Shown: one piece after another, positions 1 to 9,571 of the stretch
Layout: each line of letters opens with the position of its first letter
Position numbering within the stretch: position 1 is the stretch's first letter
IMG/VR virus record: IMGVR_UViG_3300030450_004131
Coordinates: 1 to 64,000 of that record
Direction: 5' to 3' (one strand)
From: a virus
DNA: 64,000 bases
Notes under the pieces: generated by a model
Databases searched by the model: none
What the model was told of the DNA's origin: nothing
What the model saw: only the letters and a program-made list of their open reading frames with translations
Made by a program: the position numbers and the translations under genes

Positions 1-2
1 AA

Positions 3-1337
3 ATGTCAAATAATGGACAAGTTAAAGTTACTAATGACAATATTAATAATTCATTAATTGCTAATGTGGGTGAATCAGTTTATCAAGCTGGAACATTTAC
101 TCCAAATCCTTCAGTACCAGATCAACCTGGATTAACTTATAATGAGTTAATGGGAGCAGGAAGTAATAGTGGTGCTGGAGCTAGCGGTGGAAAAATTATT
201 GATTTTAGAAAAAACTCATCAGGTGTTTTCAACCCTGATTATTCAAATAGAGATCTTACCCTAGCAGGAAGAGCTAACCTAGGAGATCCTGGTAGAGATA
301 ATAAACAAGCAAAAACTTCTTTTAATTTTTCTGACAAACAATTCACAACTTTTGATAGCGCTTTAGATAAAGTTAATGCTTATCCAATTTATTCAACTAA
401 TAGCCCATCAGGTATTGGTTTAGTACAAAATGCTACATACGCAGGAAAACAAAAAGATTTATGTAAGTTTAGAATTGGTGTAATTAACAACAATGATCCA
501 AGTTTTACTACATACCTTCATTTTAGAGCATTTATAGATGGTATGAGTGATAATTTTTCTTCTAAATGGAATGAAACAACATATATGGGTAGAGCTGAAA
601 GTTTTTGGAATTATAGTGGATTTTCTAGAGAATTTTCATTAGATTGGACGGTTGCAGCTCAATCCAAAGCTGAGTTAACGATTATGTATAAAAAACTAAA
701 TTATTTAGCCTCAATTAATGCACCAGATTATTCAGAAAATGGTTATATGAGAGGTAATTTAATAAAATTAACAATTGGGGATTATTTATATGAACAAACA
801 GGATTTATGAGTGGTATTTCATTTTCTCCTCCACAAGAATCACCTTGGGAAATATCTAGAGAAGATGTAGATTTATCAGTAAAACAACTTCCTTTTATAA
901 TGAAGGTAACAGGATTTAAATTTACACCAATTCACGACTTTGTTCCACAAATTCAAAAGAATACATTTGGTCCATTATTTGATGGTGTAAACCAAGAAAG
1001 TGGAGATGCACAAGCAGCAGGAACTGAAAATGGTACACCAATAGAGGAAAGTATATTAACAGGTTATGGACCTCAAAGATATATTGCTTTAGGTGATAAT
1101 ATAAAAGGAGGAAGATATAATTCATATGATCTTAAATATCCTAAAAAACAAAGAGCAATATCTACGGTTACTGGAGAAAAAATAAAAATAGTTGGAGGAG
1201 ATCCACCAGGGGCGGATTTAATCAACACTAATATTGCTCCAAGAATATCATCTACTAAAATAGCAAGTTTAACAAACCAAAAAGCTGTTAATGATGCAAA
1301 CGTAGTTATTAATGAAATTAATTCTATAGGAAGATAA
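3..1337 (+). CDS. Probable tail/baseplate structural protein
   Basis: A 444-aa protein rich in Asn, Gly and Ser with no signal peptide or membrane segment. Residues about 205-265 hold an aromatic block containing the phrases KLNYLASINAPDYSENGY and MRGNLIKLTIGDYLYEQTG, and about 300-320 has FTPIHDFVPQ. I recognise this combination from tail or baseplate proteins of contractile-tailed marine phages, but cannot name the T4 counterpart. It lies directly upstream of the LysM-like baseplate gene (1 nt gap) and the hub-amidase gene, which supports a tail role. The ATG is almost at the window edge; upstream signals are not visible, so a slightly earlier start is possible. The role is inferred from context and partial motif memory, not from a catalytic signature. 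Confidence 0.6.
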   Translation: MSNNGQVKVTNDNINNSLIANVGESVYQAGTFTPNPSVPDQPGLTYNELMGAGSNSGAGASGGKIIDFRKNSSGVFNPDYSNRDLTLAGRANLGDPGRDNKQAKTSFNFSDKQFTTFDSALDKVNAYPIYSTNSPSGIGLVQNATYAGKQKDLCKFRIGVINNNDPSFTTYLHFRAFIDGMSDNFSSKWNETTYMGRAESFWNYSGFSREFSLDWTVAAQSKAELTIMYKKLNYLASINAPDYSENGYMRGNLIKLTIGDYLYEQTGFMSGISFSPPQESPWEISREDVDLSVKQLPFIMKVTGFKFTPIHDFVPQIQKNTFGPLFDGVNQESGDAQAAGTENGTPIEESILTGYGPQRYIALGDNIKGGRYNSYDLKYPKKQRAISTVTGEKIKIVGGDPPGADLINTNIAPRISSTKIASLTNQKAVNDANVVINEINSIGR

Positions 1338-1338
1338 T

Positions 1339-1635
1339 ATGGGTAGATACACAGAAATAGAAAATTTATATACACCAGAGGGTAAGCCTTATAAGGCAAC
1401 AGTAAGATATCCTGTTGTTCCATTATCATTTAATGATATTTATGTTTATACAGACTCAGGAGATAGATATGATATTTTGGCTCAACAATATTTTGGGGAT
1501 CCTAGTTTATGGTGGGTAATTTTATCAGCAAACCCACAACTCCCAAAAAATTCATACTATCCTCCTTTGGGAACACAATTAAGAATCCCATCAAATTATG
1601 GAGGGGTAGTAGCCGCATATAATAGTACAAATTAA
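1339..1635 (+). CDS. LysM-domain baseplate protein (gp53-like)
   Basis: A 98-aa protein whose second half is a LysM fold: SGDRYDILAQQYFGDPSLWW (residues about 38-57) followed by ILSANPQ and PPLGTQLRIP. T4 baseplate wedge gp53 and several phage tail proteins carry this type of LysM module, and here it sits between a tail protein and the hub-like amidase gene. The likely role is therefore a baseplate wedge or hub adaptor rather than free peptidoglycan binding. There is no signal peptide. It is separated from its neighbours by 1 and 5 nt, so the three genes are probably co-transcribed. The domain call is seen; the gp53 assignment is inferred from position. Confidence 0.7.
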   Translation: MGRYTEIENLYTPEGKPYKATVRYPVVPLSFNDIYVYTDSGDRYDILAQQYFGDPSLWWVILSANPQLPKNSYYPPLGTQLRIPSNYGGVVAAYNSTN

Positions 1636-1640
1636 AAGTT

Positions 1641-4600
1641 ATGATTGGTAATATAGTAGGTGGACCGTTAGACCAAACAACAGTTAATCAATTAAAGGTT
1701 CGTCAAGAAATAGCAGCTTCTGGGTATGGGGACTCTCCCATAAAGAGATCTCCTAAAGTTAAAAATTTCCTAAATAATCGTACTGCATGGGTTAAATTTG
1801 CATCTGGAGTAGATATTGCAGGTGAATATGCCTCAGAAAAAATAAAAAACATATTTGAAGGATCAGGAATTAATATTGATACTGATGATCCTGCTACATT
1901 AGGGTTATTAAATGAAAATTTAGCTAAACGATTTATTTTATTTAATGGTACAAGTACACTTAATGTAACAAATAATTGGGATTTTAGATTTGGAGTTGCT
2001 AGTAGTAATAATTATCAAGATACTTTTAATACTGATATTTTATATGGAGGAATAGGACAAGATAGAGGATTACAACCTTTTCCTGGTATTACTGATCTAA
2101 AAGTAAAAACATTAAATAGAGGTTCTATTAGAAAAGCAACTATTAGTTTAAAATGTTATAATAAATTACAATTTAACATTATTGAAGCTTTATATCTTAG
2201 ATTAGGATTTAATATGTTAATAGAATTTGGTTATGATAAATACATAGATGGAATAACAAAGGGTGGAACAGATACAGAACCATCAGACCCAATTATAAAA
2301 GAAGTAAAGAGAACTTTTATAGAAAATGGATTTTTTGAAAGAGGCACTAAATCTGAGGATGTTTATAATGGTATTGATAATTTTAGAGCTGTATATAATG
2401 GTAATTATGATGGTTTTTACGGTAAAGTTCAAAATTTTTCATGGAAAATAAACGACGACCTTAGCTATGATATTACAGTAGATTTAGTAACTATTGGTTC
2501 ACTAATTACATCTTTAAAATCAAATATTCCCTCGACAGTAAATTCCTCACAAATATCAGTTATAGCTACAACTTTAGGAGATATAGTAGATTTGAATGAA
2601 TATGATAAAGATAAAGATGAAGATATTCGAAGTAAAGATGCAGCTGAATATAAAATACCTGACATTGGCACTGATGCTATCACAATTTATTTAATGAAAA
2701 AAACAATCCAATTTCCTCAACTAAAATCTAGTAAAGATTATTTATATGTTACAGAAATTGTTGAAAAGTCAACAGGGGGGAGTTCCCGAGATGGTGTTGT
2801 TTCATTAGCAAATCCTAGGGGAAAAACTGAAAATATAAATGGTAGGTTATATGAAACAATATCAGGTGGTATCCAAAGAGCGGCATTTAATTTAGAAAAA
2901 TCAAAAGATAATCGTTATTTTATAAGATTTGGTACTTTTTTAACTGAATATTTTGACATAGTAAATTATTATATAACAAAATCAAATCAAAAATCTAAAA
3001 AAGATCAACCTTTATTAGAATTTTTAGCTACTGATAATATTTACTGTAATTATCAATTAGATCTTATTCCTTTAGATTTAAGAGTTTGCTATTTTAAACC
3101 TGTCTTTTCTTCGATAACAAAAGCAAATTGTTTTACAACAGGTGTTTCTTCAGCAGATAAATTAACTGAAAATGAAAACACTGTAGACTTTGTTGTTGAT
3201 AAAAAAGGAGTAATAACAGGAAAATTAATGAATATGTACATTAATATATCTTTCTTAGCACAACAATTACAGAATAATTTAGATAAAGAAGGAAATTTAT
3301 CAATTTTTACTTATATATCTAATATTTTAAATGGTATTAATAGGTCAACAGCAGGAGTTACAAATTTAGAATTAATTGTAGATAATGATAGAGAAGTAAA
3401 AATATTAGAAAAAAACACTCCTAAAGGAATGTCACTTTTAACAAAAGAACAAGAACAATTTGAATTTGAAGCTTATGGTTTTGGTAATAATACAAACCAA
3501 GCTAGTATTATTCAAAATTTTAATATAAAATCAAAAATTCCTCCTGATCTTATGGCTTTAATTTCAATTGGAGCTGCTTCTCCCCAATCTGAAACTAATG
3601 GAATAAAAGCTTTATCATTTAACAGTTTTAATAGAGGATTAGAAAATAGATTTGAAAGAGAATACGATCAACCAACTCAGGATCTTGGAGGACTAGTAAC
3701 AACTGAACAAATAGAGAATACACAAGAAAATCTTATAATAGATAAATTTCATAAGACTTTTGAAACAGATTTTCAAGATAAAAGATCTAACAGTAAACAC
3801 TCAAATTATAGAAAAGCTATTAATGATAAGTTAGTTGAAGCACAAGGAATACATGGTAAATCTTCAGAATTTTGGGGTTATACCTGGGGGTCAGGAAAGA
3901 CAGAGGGTAATGGTGGTAGACCTATGTATGAAATTAGGTGGGAAACTCCTAAAGGTGTAACACGGAAATTAGAACTAAAAGGAAATCAAATACCCGGAGG
4001 TTATATAATATATGAAGGTGGTTATAATAAATATTTATTACCTTGGGGTAAGAATTTGGATAATAGTAACTATTATATAGGAGCAAATGCCGGAGAATAT
4101 GAAGGTTACATCAAAGCAAAAGTTTTGCAAATCACGAGAGATTATGAAAAAGGATATGATAAATCAGCAGAAGCAGTAAGAACTAATACATCCCCAGCTA
4201 CATATCAAGAATATTTAACAGAAGCTTTTGGTGGAGATTTTGACTATAATATAGATATAGCTGATGAAAACTCTGAAACAGCACAAGTACAACAACGAAC
4301 AGTAGATATTAATAATGCTAAATGGTTTGAAATTAATCCAAGTTTTATAAACCAAGGTAAATCTTTATTTAAATTAATGAAAGCTGAGTATGATAAAGTT
4401 GATTATTTAAATAATGGTGTTGTTTCTAATTCTACTGGTTTTATACCTCTTGAAACAAGTTTTGATTTAGATGGTCTTTCTACTTTTAAAATATTTCAAA
4501 AAATAAAAATATCACAAAAATTTTTACCTAATAATTACCCTCAAACCTTAAATTTTATTATTAAAAATATAGATCATGCTCTAAAAGATAATCAGTGGAC

Positions 4601-6173
4601 TACTTCAATAACAACAGTATCAATACCAGTTCAAGACCAATTATCATCACTATCCCCATCAAAATTAGACCAACAAAAATGGCCTGAAAGTGATGATAAA
4701 CCCGCTGATAGAAGTGGTTGTAATAATACACCGAAGGCAGGACTACCAACAGTTGCTTATGACGACTCTTCAATTTCACTATTAAATCCTTGTTCTAACA
4801 CAGGTTTAATTATAAAATCAACTGTACAACCTAATAAGAAAATAATTGTAATCCACCATACTGCAAGTAATGGTTCTGCTGCTCAATATGTTAAAGGATG
4901 GATTAGAAAATTTTATCCAATTGCAACACATTTTATTATAGAAAGAAGATCAGGAAAAGCTGTTAGATTATTTGAAGACAAATATTGGAGTAATCATATT
5001 GGAGAGACTCCTGGTGAATACACAAATGGAGACCCAGATGAACAAGAACCATATATGTTATCTATTGAAATTGATAATTATGGATATTTAACGAAAAAAG
5101 GTAGTACATATGTACAAGGTGATAAAAGATGGAAGGCTAGTGAAATATCAGTTACTAGACCAGTAAAATATAAAACTAATACTACTAATGCCCAAAAGTT
5201 ATTAAAACAAGCAGAAGAAAATTTAATAAGAAGTTGGAACGAATCTTTACTATCAGATCCTGGATTTAAAAAATTAAAAAGCATTAAAGACTTTTCATTT
5301 GCTAAATCTCCAAATGGAGAACCTTATGTATATGGTTTATCACTTCCCAAAGATGGTTTATTACAATATGATACGAAGGGGAACAAATTCCGCGTAGCGT
5401 TGAATGTAGCCCACGTTTTAGCTGGTGGACCATCAAAATCTTTCTTTAACCCAACAGGTACAAGTCCATCATTAGGATTAAAAGCAAAAAACTCAGGTTA
5501 TATTTTTACAACTACTGAAGCAGGAACAGTAAGAGGTAAGACATTTGTCAATTCTTCTTATGTAAGTAAATTCTTTAATATTAAAAATAATATTAATAAT
5601 ATTATTACTCATCAATTTAATGGAAAAATTTATAAAACTGATGGTATTTCTGGTTGGTATTTATGGGGTGCTGTATATTTAATCCTAAAAAATATTATAA
5701 ATGGTAGTCCATTTTCTCAAAATATGAAAGGATATATTACCGAATCAGAGTATAAAAAACTTGAAAAAAAGTATGCCAACTACCAAGTTATTACATATAA
5801 AGGATATAGCTATTTCCAAAACTATACAGATGCACAAATAAAATCAACATGTAAAGTTGTTAAAAATTGGGCGATAAAATATAAAATCCCAGTAGCTCCT
5901 ACTACTAGAGGTAGTAGATTATGGAATAAATGGTTTAATTTATTTTTTGGTTGTGATGATAATGGTAAAGCAAAACTTGATACATCAATCTTTAGATCTG
6001 ATGCTGCAATGGCTAAAGCGACATATACACATAACAGTTATAAAAAAACCAAAGTTGATATTTTCCCTCAAAAAGAATTATTAGAGGGATTATGGAAAGT
6101 ATCTGTCGAATTAAATAAAAAACATAATATAGTATACCCAGGAGATAAAGCATTAAAGAAAAGAGGATCATAA
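1641..6173 (+). CDS. Giant baseplate hub/tail-tip protein with an amidase domain
   Basis: At 1510 aa this is the largest gene in the window. Residues about 120-210 (including SIRKATISLKCYNKLQFNII) resemble the hub-type domain of phage baseplates. Around residue 1070 the phrase IIVIHHTASNG gives the first zinc histidine of N-acetylmuramoyl-L-alanine amidase (Amidase_2/PGRP fold, as in T7 lysozyme), followed by ATHFIIERRSGKAV and the LSIEIDNYG strand. The protein therefore probably cuts the stem peptide from glycan strands while the tail tip crosses the wall, the job done by gp5 lysozyme in T4. The other zinc ligands are not certain by eye; the second His may be in NIITHQF near residue 1330. 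The 270 residues after the amidase core are unassigned. No signal peptide, as expected for a virion enzyme. Confidence 0.7.
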   Translation: MIGNIVGGPLDQTTVNQLKVRQEIAASGYGDSPIKRSPKVKNFLNNRTAWVKFASGVDIAGEYASEKIKNIFEGSGINIDTDDPATLGLLNENLAKRFILFNGTSTLNVTNNWDFRFGVASSNNYQDTFNTDILYGGIGQDRGLQPFPGITDLKVKTLNRGSIRKATISLKCYNKLQFNIIEALYLRLGFNMLIEFGYDKYIDGITKGGTDTEPSDPIIKEVKRTFIENGFFERGTKSEDVYNGIDNFRAVYNGNYDGFYGKVQNFSWKINDDLSYDITVDLVTIGSLITSLKSNIPSTVNSSQISVIATTLGDIVDLNEYDKDKDEDIRSKDAAEYKIPDIGTDAITIYLMKKTIQFPQLKSSKDYLYVTEIVEKSTGGSSRDGVVSLANPRGKTENINGRLYETISGGIQRAAFNLEKSKDNRYFIRFGTFLTEYFDIVNYYITKSNQKSKKDQPLLEFLATDNIYCNYQLDLIPLDLRVCYFKPVFSSITKANCFTTGVSSADKLTENENTVDFVVDKKGVITGKLMNMYINISFLAQQLQNNLDKEGNLSIFTYISNILNGINRSTAGVTNLELIVDNDREVKILEKNTPKGMSLLTKEQEQFEFEAYGFGNNTNQASIIQNFNIKSKIPPDLMALISIGAASPQSETNGIKALSFNSFNRGLENRFEREYDQPTQDLGGLVTTEQIENTQENLIIDKFHKTFETDFQDKRSNSKHSNYRKAINDKLVEAQGIHGKSSEFWGYTWGSGKTEGNGGRPMYEIRWETPKGVTRKLELKGNQIPGGYIIYEGGYNKYLLPWGKNLDNSNYYIGANAGEYEGYIKAKVLQITRDYEKGYDKSAEAVRTNTSPATYQEYLTEAFGGDFDYNIDIADENSETAQVQQRTVDINNAKWFEINPSFINQGKSLFKLMKAEYDKVDYLNNGVVSNSTGFIPLETSFDLDGLSTFKIFQKIKISQKFLPNNYPQTLNFIIKNIDHALKDNQWTTSITTVSIPVQDQLSSLSPSKLDQQKWPESDDKPADRSGCNNTPKAGLPTVAYDDSSISLLNPCSNTGLIIKSTVQPNKKIIVIHHTASNGSAAQYVKGWIRKFYPIATHFIIERRSGKAVRLFEDKYWSNHIGETPGEYTNGDPDEQEPYMLSIEIDNYGYLTKKGSTYVQGDKRWKASEISVTRPVKYKTNTTNAQKLLKQAEENLIRSWNESLLSDPGFKKLKSIKDFSFAKSPNGEPYVYGLSLPKDGLLQYDTKGNKFRVALNVAHVLAGGPSKSFFNPTGTSPSLGLKAKNSGYIFTTTEAGTVRGKTFVNSSYVSKFFNIKNNINNIITHQFNGKIYKTDGISGWYLWGAVYLILKNIINGSPFSQNMKGYITESEYKKLEKKYANYQVITYKGYSYFQNYTDAQIKSTCKVVKNWAIKYKIPVAPTTRGSRLWNKWFNLFFGCDDNGKAKLDTSIFRSDAAMAKATYTHNSYKKTKVDIFPQKELLEGLWKVSVELNKKHNIVYPGDKALKKRGS

Positions 6174-6190
6174 AAAAACCTAAAAAATAA

Positions 6191-6200
6191 ATATTTATAA
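6191..6200 (+). promoter_or_regulatory. ATATTTATAA motif (possible late promoter)
   Basis: Exact decamer ATATTTATAA, also found at 18096, 23743 and 62070, always just before a structural, secreted or membrane gene. It resembles the AT-only late promoters of T4-like phages. Only 5 nt separate it from the ATG at 6206, so if it is a -10 element transcripts would be nearly leaderless. Confidence 0.35.
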
Positions 6201-6205
6201 TAAAA

Positions 6206-7066
6206 ATGTATTTTCCACCTTCTCAAATTCAAACAGACTTATATACTAAAGGAGGTGAATTAATTAACTCAGTAACAGAAGAACCTTACAAAGGATATTA
6301 TTTTCTTACAGCTGATGGTAGTAAATTTACTGGAAGAAACCCAGATGATAAACCAACAAACCCTTTAGTTCGCAAAATACCTGATGCTAATGAAGATGCT
6401 GAAGGTTTAGCAACAGGTGCATTAAATCCAATTGCAAGTAATTATTCATTACCACCAATTTATGTTAAAAAAAATTCATTAGGTATTGGTAAACAATCAA
6501 AACCTCCTCAAAATCCAACCCAAATATTATCAATTCCATCTGAAAATGATTATAAAATAGGTGAATATCAAAGATTCTTTTGCAAGAAATATAGTAGTTT
6601 TTTATATATAGAAATAAGTTTAGAAGAATTTAAAAAATTTAAAAACCGAGATTTAAATGTTAATTGGAGAAAATATCGTACATTTCAAATACCTTGGATT
6701 ATAACAGGAATAAGAAGTAAAGTAGTTGAAATAAATAAAAAAACAATAGCAAGAACAGAAAGAAATTTAAAAATAAGAGGTTTTAGCAATTATTTTAAAA
6801 ATAAATTTGACCAATTCTTCAGATACACCCCAGGTGAAAATTTAAAAACTGATGGTACCGAATTTTTAAATGAAACAACAGGAAGAAGATATAGAGGTCT
6901 TTATCATATCCACCCAGACAAAGGACCTATGGTAGGGGCACAACATGTTCCTTCAAAACATGATTATTTAATTCCAATTAGTGGTTCTACTAATCAAGTA
7001 ACTAAATCAAAAGTAGTATCTAGAACAAATTCCAAAAGAAGTAGAGGATATAGTGGCGGGTACTAA
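6206..7066 (+). CDS. Probable virion structural protein with internal repeat
   Basis: A 286-aa protein. A short motif occurs twice: EEPYKGYYFLTADGSKFTGR near residue 20 and GRRYRGLYHIHPDKGPMVG near residue 222, each of the form Y-x-G-x-Y-x(5)-G-x(3)-G. The C-terminal copy continues into QHVPSKHDYLIPI. I have a recollection of this pattern in structural proteins of T4-like marine phages, but cannot assign a T4 gene. The last third is very basic. It follows the hub gene by 32 nt and starts a new unit with a late-type motif, so a late structural role (tail or neck) is likely. Confidence 0.5.
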   Translation: MYFPPSQIQTDLYTKGGELINSVTEEPYKGYYFLTADGSKFTGRNPDDKPTNPLVRKIPDANEDAEGLATGALNPIASNYSLPPIYVKKNSLGIGKQSKPPQNPTQILSIPSENDYKIGEYQRFFCKKYSSFLYIEISLEEFKKFKNRDLNVNWRKYRTFQIPWIITGIRSKVVEINKKTIARTERNLKIRGFSNYFKNKFDQFFRYTPGENLKTDGTEFLNETTGRRYRGLYHIHPDKGPMVGAQHVPSKHDYLIPISGSTNQVTKSKVVSRTNSKRSRGYSGGY

Positions 7067-7075
7067 ATAGTTTTG

Positions 7076-7081
7076 TATATT
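7076..7081 (+). promoter_or_regulatory. TATATT promoter-like element
   Basis: TTTTGTATATTGG upstream of the polymerase-like gene at 7099. It matches the -7 part of the host-like motif seen at 24903, 34125, 59391 and 63187, but lacks a clear TTTG at the right distance. Confidence 0.3.
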
Positions 7082-7098
7082 GGAGTAAATTAGGTTAT

Positions 7099-8379
7099 AT
7101 GTACTGGCTTGTTGAAAATGAAGAACAGTTAAAGGTTTTAATAAATAGTGGTTATAAAGAGGTTTTTATAGAAGTTATTTCGTATAATTCTACAATTCAC
7201 CCCGCAAATAATCACGTTTCTTTATTGTATATTCGTCCGTTATCTACACATAAAGGCTTTATTATATGTATTAATCATAGTGAGGCTTTAAATGCGGTAA
7301 ATACGCGAATAAACGAGCTATTAAATAAGTTTAACATTATATATTGTAGAGATAAAAAGGAAATATTACATTATTTTCCGCTAAAAACTCTCTACGACAT
7401 TAATCCACCACCTACTACGTATATACGACCTACAACAGATACACATGATTTATATTATAGGAAATATAAAGATAATCCCGAGATTAATTTAATTATTCCT
7501 ATTGTAAAACATTATGAATTGTGTGAAACGATTTTTAGAGATCTAAAAAGTAATATAAACAAAATAAAAACAAATAAAACAGATTATGATGAATTCTTTA
7601 GCAGTAAAGTGTCAATGGTATTCAACGCCATCGAGAGAAGTGGAATACGAATATGTAAGCCAACCTTCGAAGAATATTTCCATCCCGTTAGTGGTGAATA
7701 CGTCTACACTCAGTTCAACTTAAGAACAACAACAACAAGACCATCAAATAAATTTAAAAACGTAAATTATGCAGCACTTAATAAAGAGAATGGATGTAGA
7801 AAGAGTTTTATACCGCGTAACCATAGGTTTGTGGAAATTGATATTAGCGCTTACCATCCTAGTTTGGTTGCTAGTCTCATTAATTATAATTTCCCCACTA
7901 GCGATATACATGGCCATTTCGCATCGTTATATAATGTGGACTATAAGAAATCGAAAGAACTTACTTTCAAGCAACTTTACGGAGGGGTATTCGAAAGTTA
8001 TAGAGGGATTGAATTTTTTAAAAAAGTTGAGGAATACATAGGAAAATTATGGAATGATTTTAAAGAAGTTGGATGGGTTGAATGTCCTATTTCTGGATTT
8101 CATTTTGTGGATGCCGCTTTAGAAAACATGAACTCACAAAAATTATTTAATTACTTGTTACAAAATTTGGAAACATCAACTAATGTTTTGATATTATGGG
8201 ATATATTTAATATATTGAAAGGACATAAAACAAAATTAGTATTATATACGTATGATTCATTCTTATTAGATTACCACGAAGATGAAAATGATGTTTTAGA
8301 AAGGGTTAGAGAAGTATTTAAAAAATATAAACTAAATATTAAAGAAAATGAAGGATATGACTACAATTTTACAGGATAA
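7099..8379 (+). CDS. Divergent family A DNA polymerase-like protein
   Basis: A 426-aa protein with the palm/fingers motifs of family A (Pol I) polymerases. Residues 209-238 (RTTTTRPSNKFKN then CRKSFIPRN) match the TGR...R.AF.P entry. Motif A is VEIDISAYHPSL with catalytic D248. Motif B is K286-x3-F290-x3-Y294-G295, the exact K-x3-F-x3-YG spacing. Motif C is TYDSF with D386, where most enzymes have HDE. Residues 1-170 could be a collapsed 3'-5' exonuclease domain, since no DxE pair is present. Pol I is normally above 550 aa for the Klenow part, so this is compact. T4 relatives replicate with a family B gp43, also present here, so this is a second polymerase-like gene. Motif A has His at the place of the usual Glu (E710 in Klenow). 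Activity is uncertain; a repair or lesion-bypass role is possible. Confidence 0.7.
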   Translation: MYWLVENEEQLKVLINSGYKEVFIEVISYNSTIHPANNHVSLLYIRPLSTHKGFIICINHSEALNAVNTRINELLNKFNIIYCRDKKEILHYFPLKTLYDINPPPTTYIRPTTDTHDLYYRKYKDNPEINLIIPIVKHYELCETIFRDLKSNINKIKTNKTDYDEFFSSKVSMVFNAIERSGIRICKPTFEEYFHPVSGEYVYTQFNLRTTTTRPSNKFKNVNYAALNKENGCRKSFIPRNHRFVEIDISAYHPSLVASLINYNFPTSDIHGHFASLYNVDYKKSKELTFKQLYGGVFESYRGIEFFKKVEEYIGKLWNDFKEVGWVECPISGFHFVDAALENMNSQKLFNYLLQNLETSTNVLILWDIFNILKGHKTKLVLYTYDSFLLDYHEDENDVLERVREVFKKYKLNIKENEGYDYNFTG

Positions 8380-8827
8380 CGTTAATATGTATAATATAGA
8401 CTATGATGTATTAACATCATTTCAAAATATAGGAGATTTGAATAACAAATTATTTTGTACTTTTACTGATTTAGAAGGATTAGAGGATTTAATATCTGAG
8501 ATCCGATCTAAATATGATATTATTTATAATAAATTATTTGTATTAGAAATTATTGGTAAAGATGAATTTGTAATAACTTATAATGTTGATCAAACTAATT
8601 TAAGTTCTATTCCTGACAATACTATCTTAGTTCATAGAAAAAAAGAATCAAATACCTTATATACTATTAATGCTTTAAATGAATTAATAAAAAAATTAAA
8701 TGGGGGTGTCGTTGATACTACATACCAAGTAGATTGGCAACATTACAGAAATTGTATATTATTGACTCAACATAATGAATTGAATCAATTAAACACTAAA
8801 ATACATAAAATAATAGTTGTAGAGTAA
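8348..8827 (+). CDS. Hypothetical protein
   Basis: A 159-aa acidic protein with no recognised domain, signal peptide or membrane segment. The ATG at 8348 overlaps the upstream gene by 32 nt; in-frame ATGs at 8357 and 8387 are alternatives, and 8387 would leave a 7-nt gap like most neighbours. The 8387 ATG lies inside the promoter-like decamer ATATGTATAA, so that match may be coincidental. It ends 8 nt before the nucleotidyltransferase gene. The sequence alternates short helices and strands (for example FVITYNVDQTNL), suggesting a small alpha/beta protein. Function unknown. Confidence 0.6.
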   Translation: MKDMTTILQDNVNMYNIDYDVLTSFQNIGDLNNKLFCTFTDLEGLEDLISEIRSKYDIIYNKLFVLEIIGKDEFVITYNVDQTNLSSIPDNTILVHRKKESNTLYTINALNELIKKLNGGVVDTTYQVDWQHYRNCILLTQHNELNQLNTKIHKIIVVE

Positions 8828-8835
8828 AATAAGTT

Positions 8836-9219
8836 ATGAAAATTTGGGTAAACGGTTGTTTTGATATTCTTCATAGAGGACATTTTGAATTATTTAATTA
8901 TGCTAAATCACTAGGTGATCATCTTGTTGTTGGTATTGATTCCGATGAGAAAATATCCCAAGATAAAGGACCAGATAGACCATATAATAAATTAGATGAT
9001 AGAGTTTATGCTTTAGAAAGTTTAAAAGCTATAGATAAGGTAATGGTATTTGACAATAAAGATCATCTTGAATGGTTAGTAGAAATAACTAAACCTGATA
9101 TTTTAGTTGTTGGTAGTGATTGGAAAGGAAAAGAAATAGTAGGAGGTCAACACGCTAAAAAAATTATTTATTTTGATAGAATAGGAAATTATTCTACATC
9201 TAATGTTTTAAACAATTAA
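8836..9219 (+). CDS. RfaE2/TagD-type nucleotidyltransferase
   Basis: A 127-aa cytidylyltransferase-fold enzyme. NGCFDILHRGHFELFNYAKS at residues 7-26 contains the HxGH nucleotide-binding motif, and the C-terminus ends YSTSNVL, matching the YSTT/S-N-I signature of the nucleotidyltransferase half of HldE (RfaE domain II) and of glycerol-3-phosphate cytidylyltransferase. It should join a sugar or polyol phosphate to ATP or CTP, releasing pyrophosphate. The matching kinase half of HldE is encoded separately at 9927, with a HAD and a cupin protein between, so the four genes read as a split heptose or related sugar-activation cassette. Preceded by the leader AAAATAAGTT common in this genome. Confidence 0.75.
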   Translation: MKIWVNGCFDILHRGHFELFNYAKSLGDHLVVGIDSDEKISQDKGPDRPYNKLDDRVYALESLKAIDKVMVFDNKDHLEWLVEITKPDILVVGSDWKGKEIVGGQHAKKIIYFDRIGNYSTSNVLNN

Positions 9220-9220
9220 C

Positions 9221-9571
9221 ATGATAGAACATAAAAAAAATTCTGAAGGTCAACAAAAAGCCTTTATTGATATAGATGAAACTATATGTTTTTATAAAGG
9301 TCCAAGAATTTATGAAAAAGCTCGGGCTAATAAAACTCATATTAATAAAATCAATAAGTTAAAAAAGAAAGGTTGGCATATAACATATTATACTGCTAGA
9401 GGAGGACACACCAAAAAAGATTTATATGATTTTACATTTAACCAGTTAACAAAATGGGGATGTCTTTTTGATGATCTCGTGGTTGGGTACAGAGAAGATA
9501 TTACATTACCCGTAAAACCATCTTATGATCTTATTGTTGATGATAAGGCAAAACGTATAGAAGAATTATGA
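9221..9571 (+). CDS. HAD-superfamily phosphatase
   Basis: A 116-aa protein with the HAD core: motif I DIDETICFY at residues 17-25, motif II YYTARGG near 62-68 (Thr) and motif IV LIVDDKAKR near 105-113. Small HADs of this kind sit in capsule and lipopolysaccharide clusters and dephosphorylate sugar bisphosphates or related metabolites. Between an RfaE2-like and an RfaE1-like gene it could do the GmhB step (heptose-1,7-bisphosphate phosphatase), though it lacks the zinc-binding cysteines typical of GmhB, so another substrate is likely. It overlaps the next gene by 4 nt (ATGA), indicating translational coupling. Confidence 0.7.
   Translation: MIEHKKNSEGQQKAFIDIDETICFYKGPRIYEKARANKTHINKINKLKKKGWHITYYTARGGHTKKDLYDFTFNQLTKWGCLFDDLVVGYREDITLPVKPSYDLIVDDKAKRIEEL

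Noticed and set aside
1073-1429. Minus-strand ORF of 118 aa over two tail genes
   Set aside because: Covers two genes with good context and motif support; no start signal or homologous motif.
7769-8041. ORF of 90 aa in another frame inside the polymerase-like gene
   Set aside because: It lies wholly within the family A-like ORF that has conserved motifs; membrane-like composition is a by-product of the frame.
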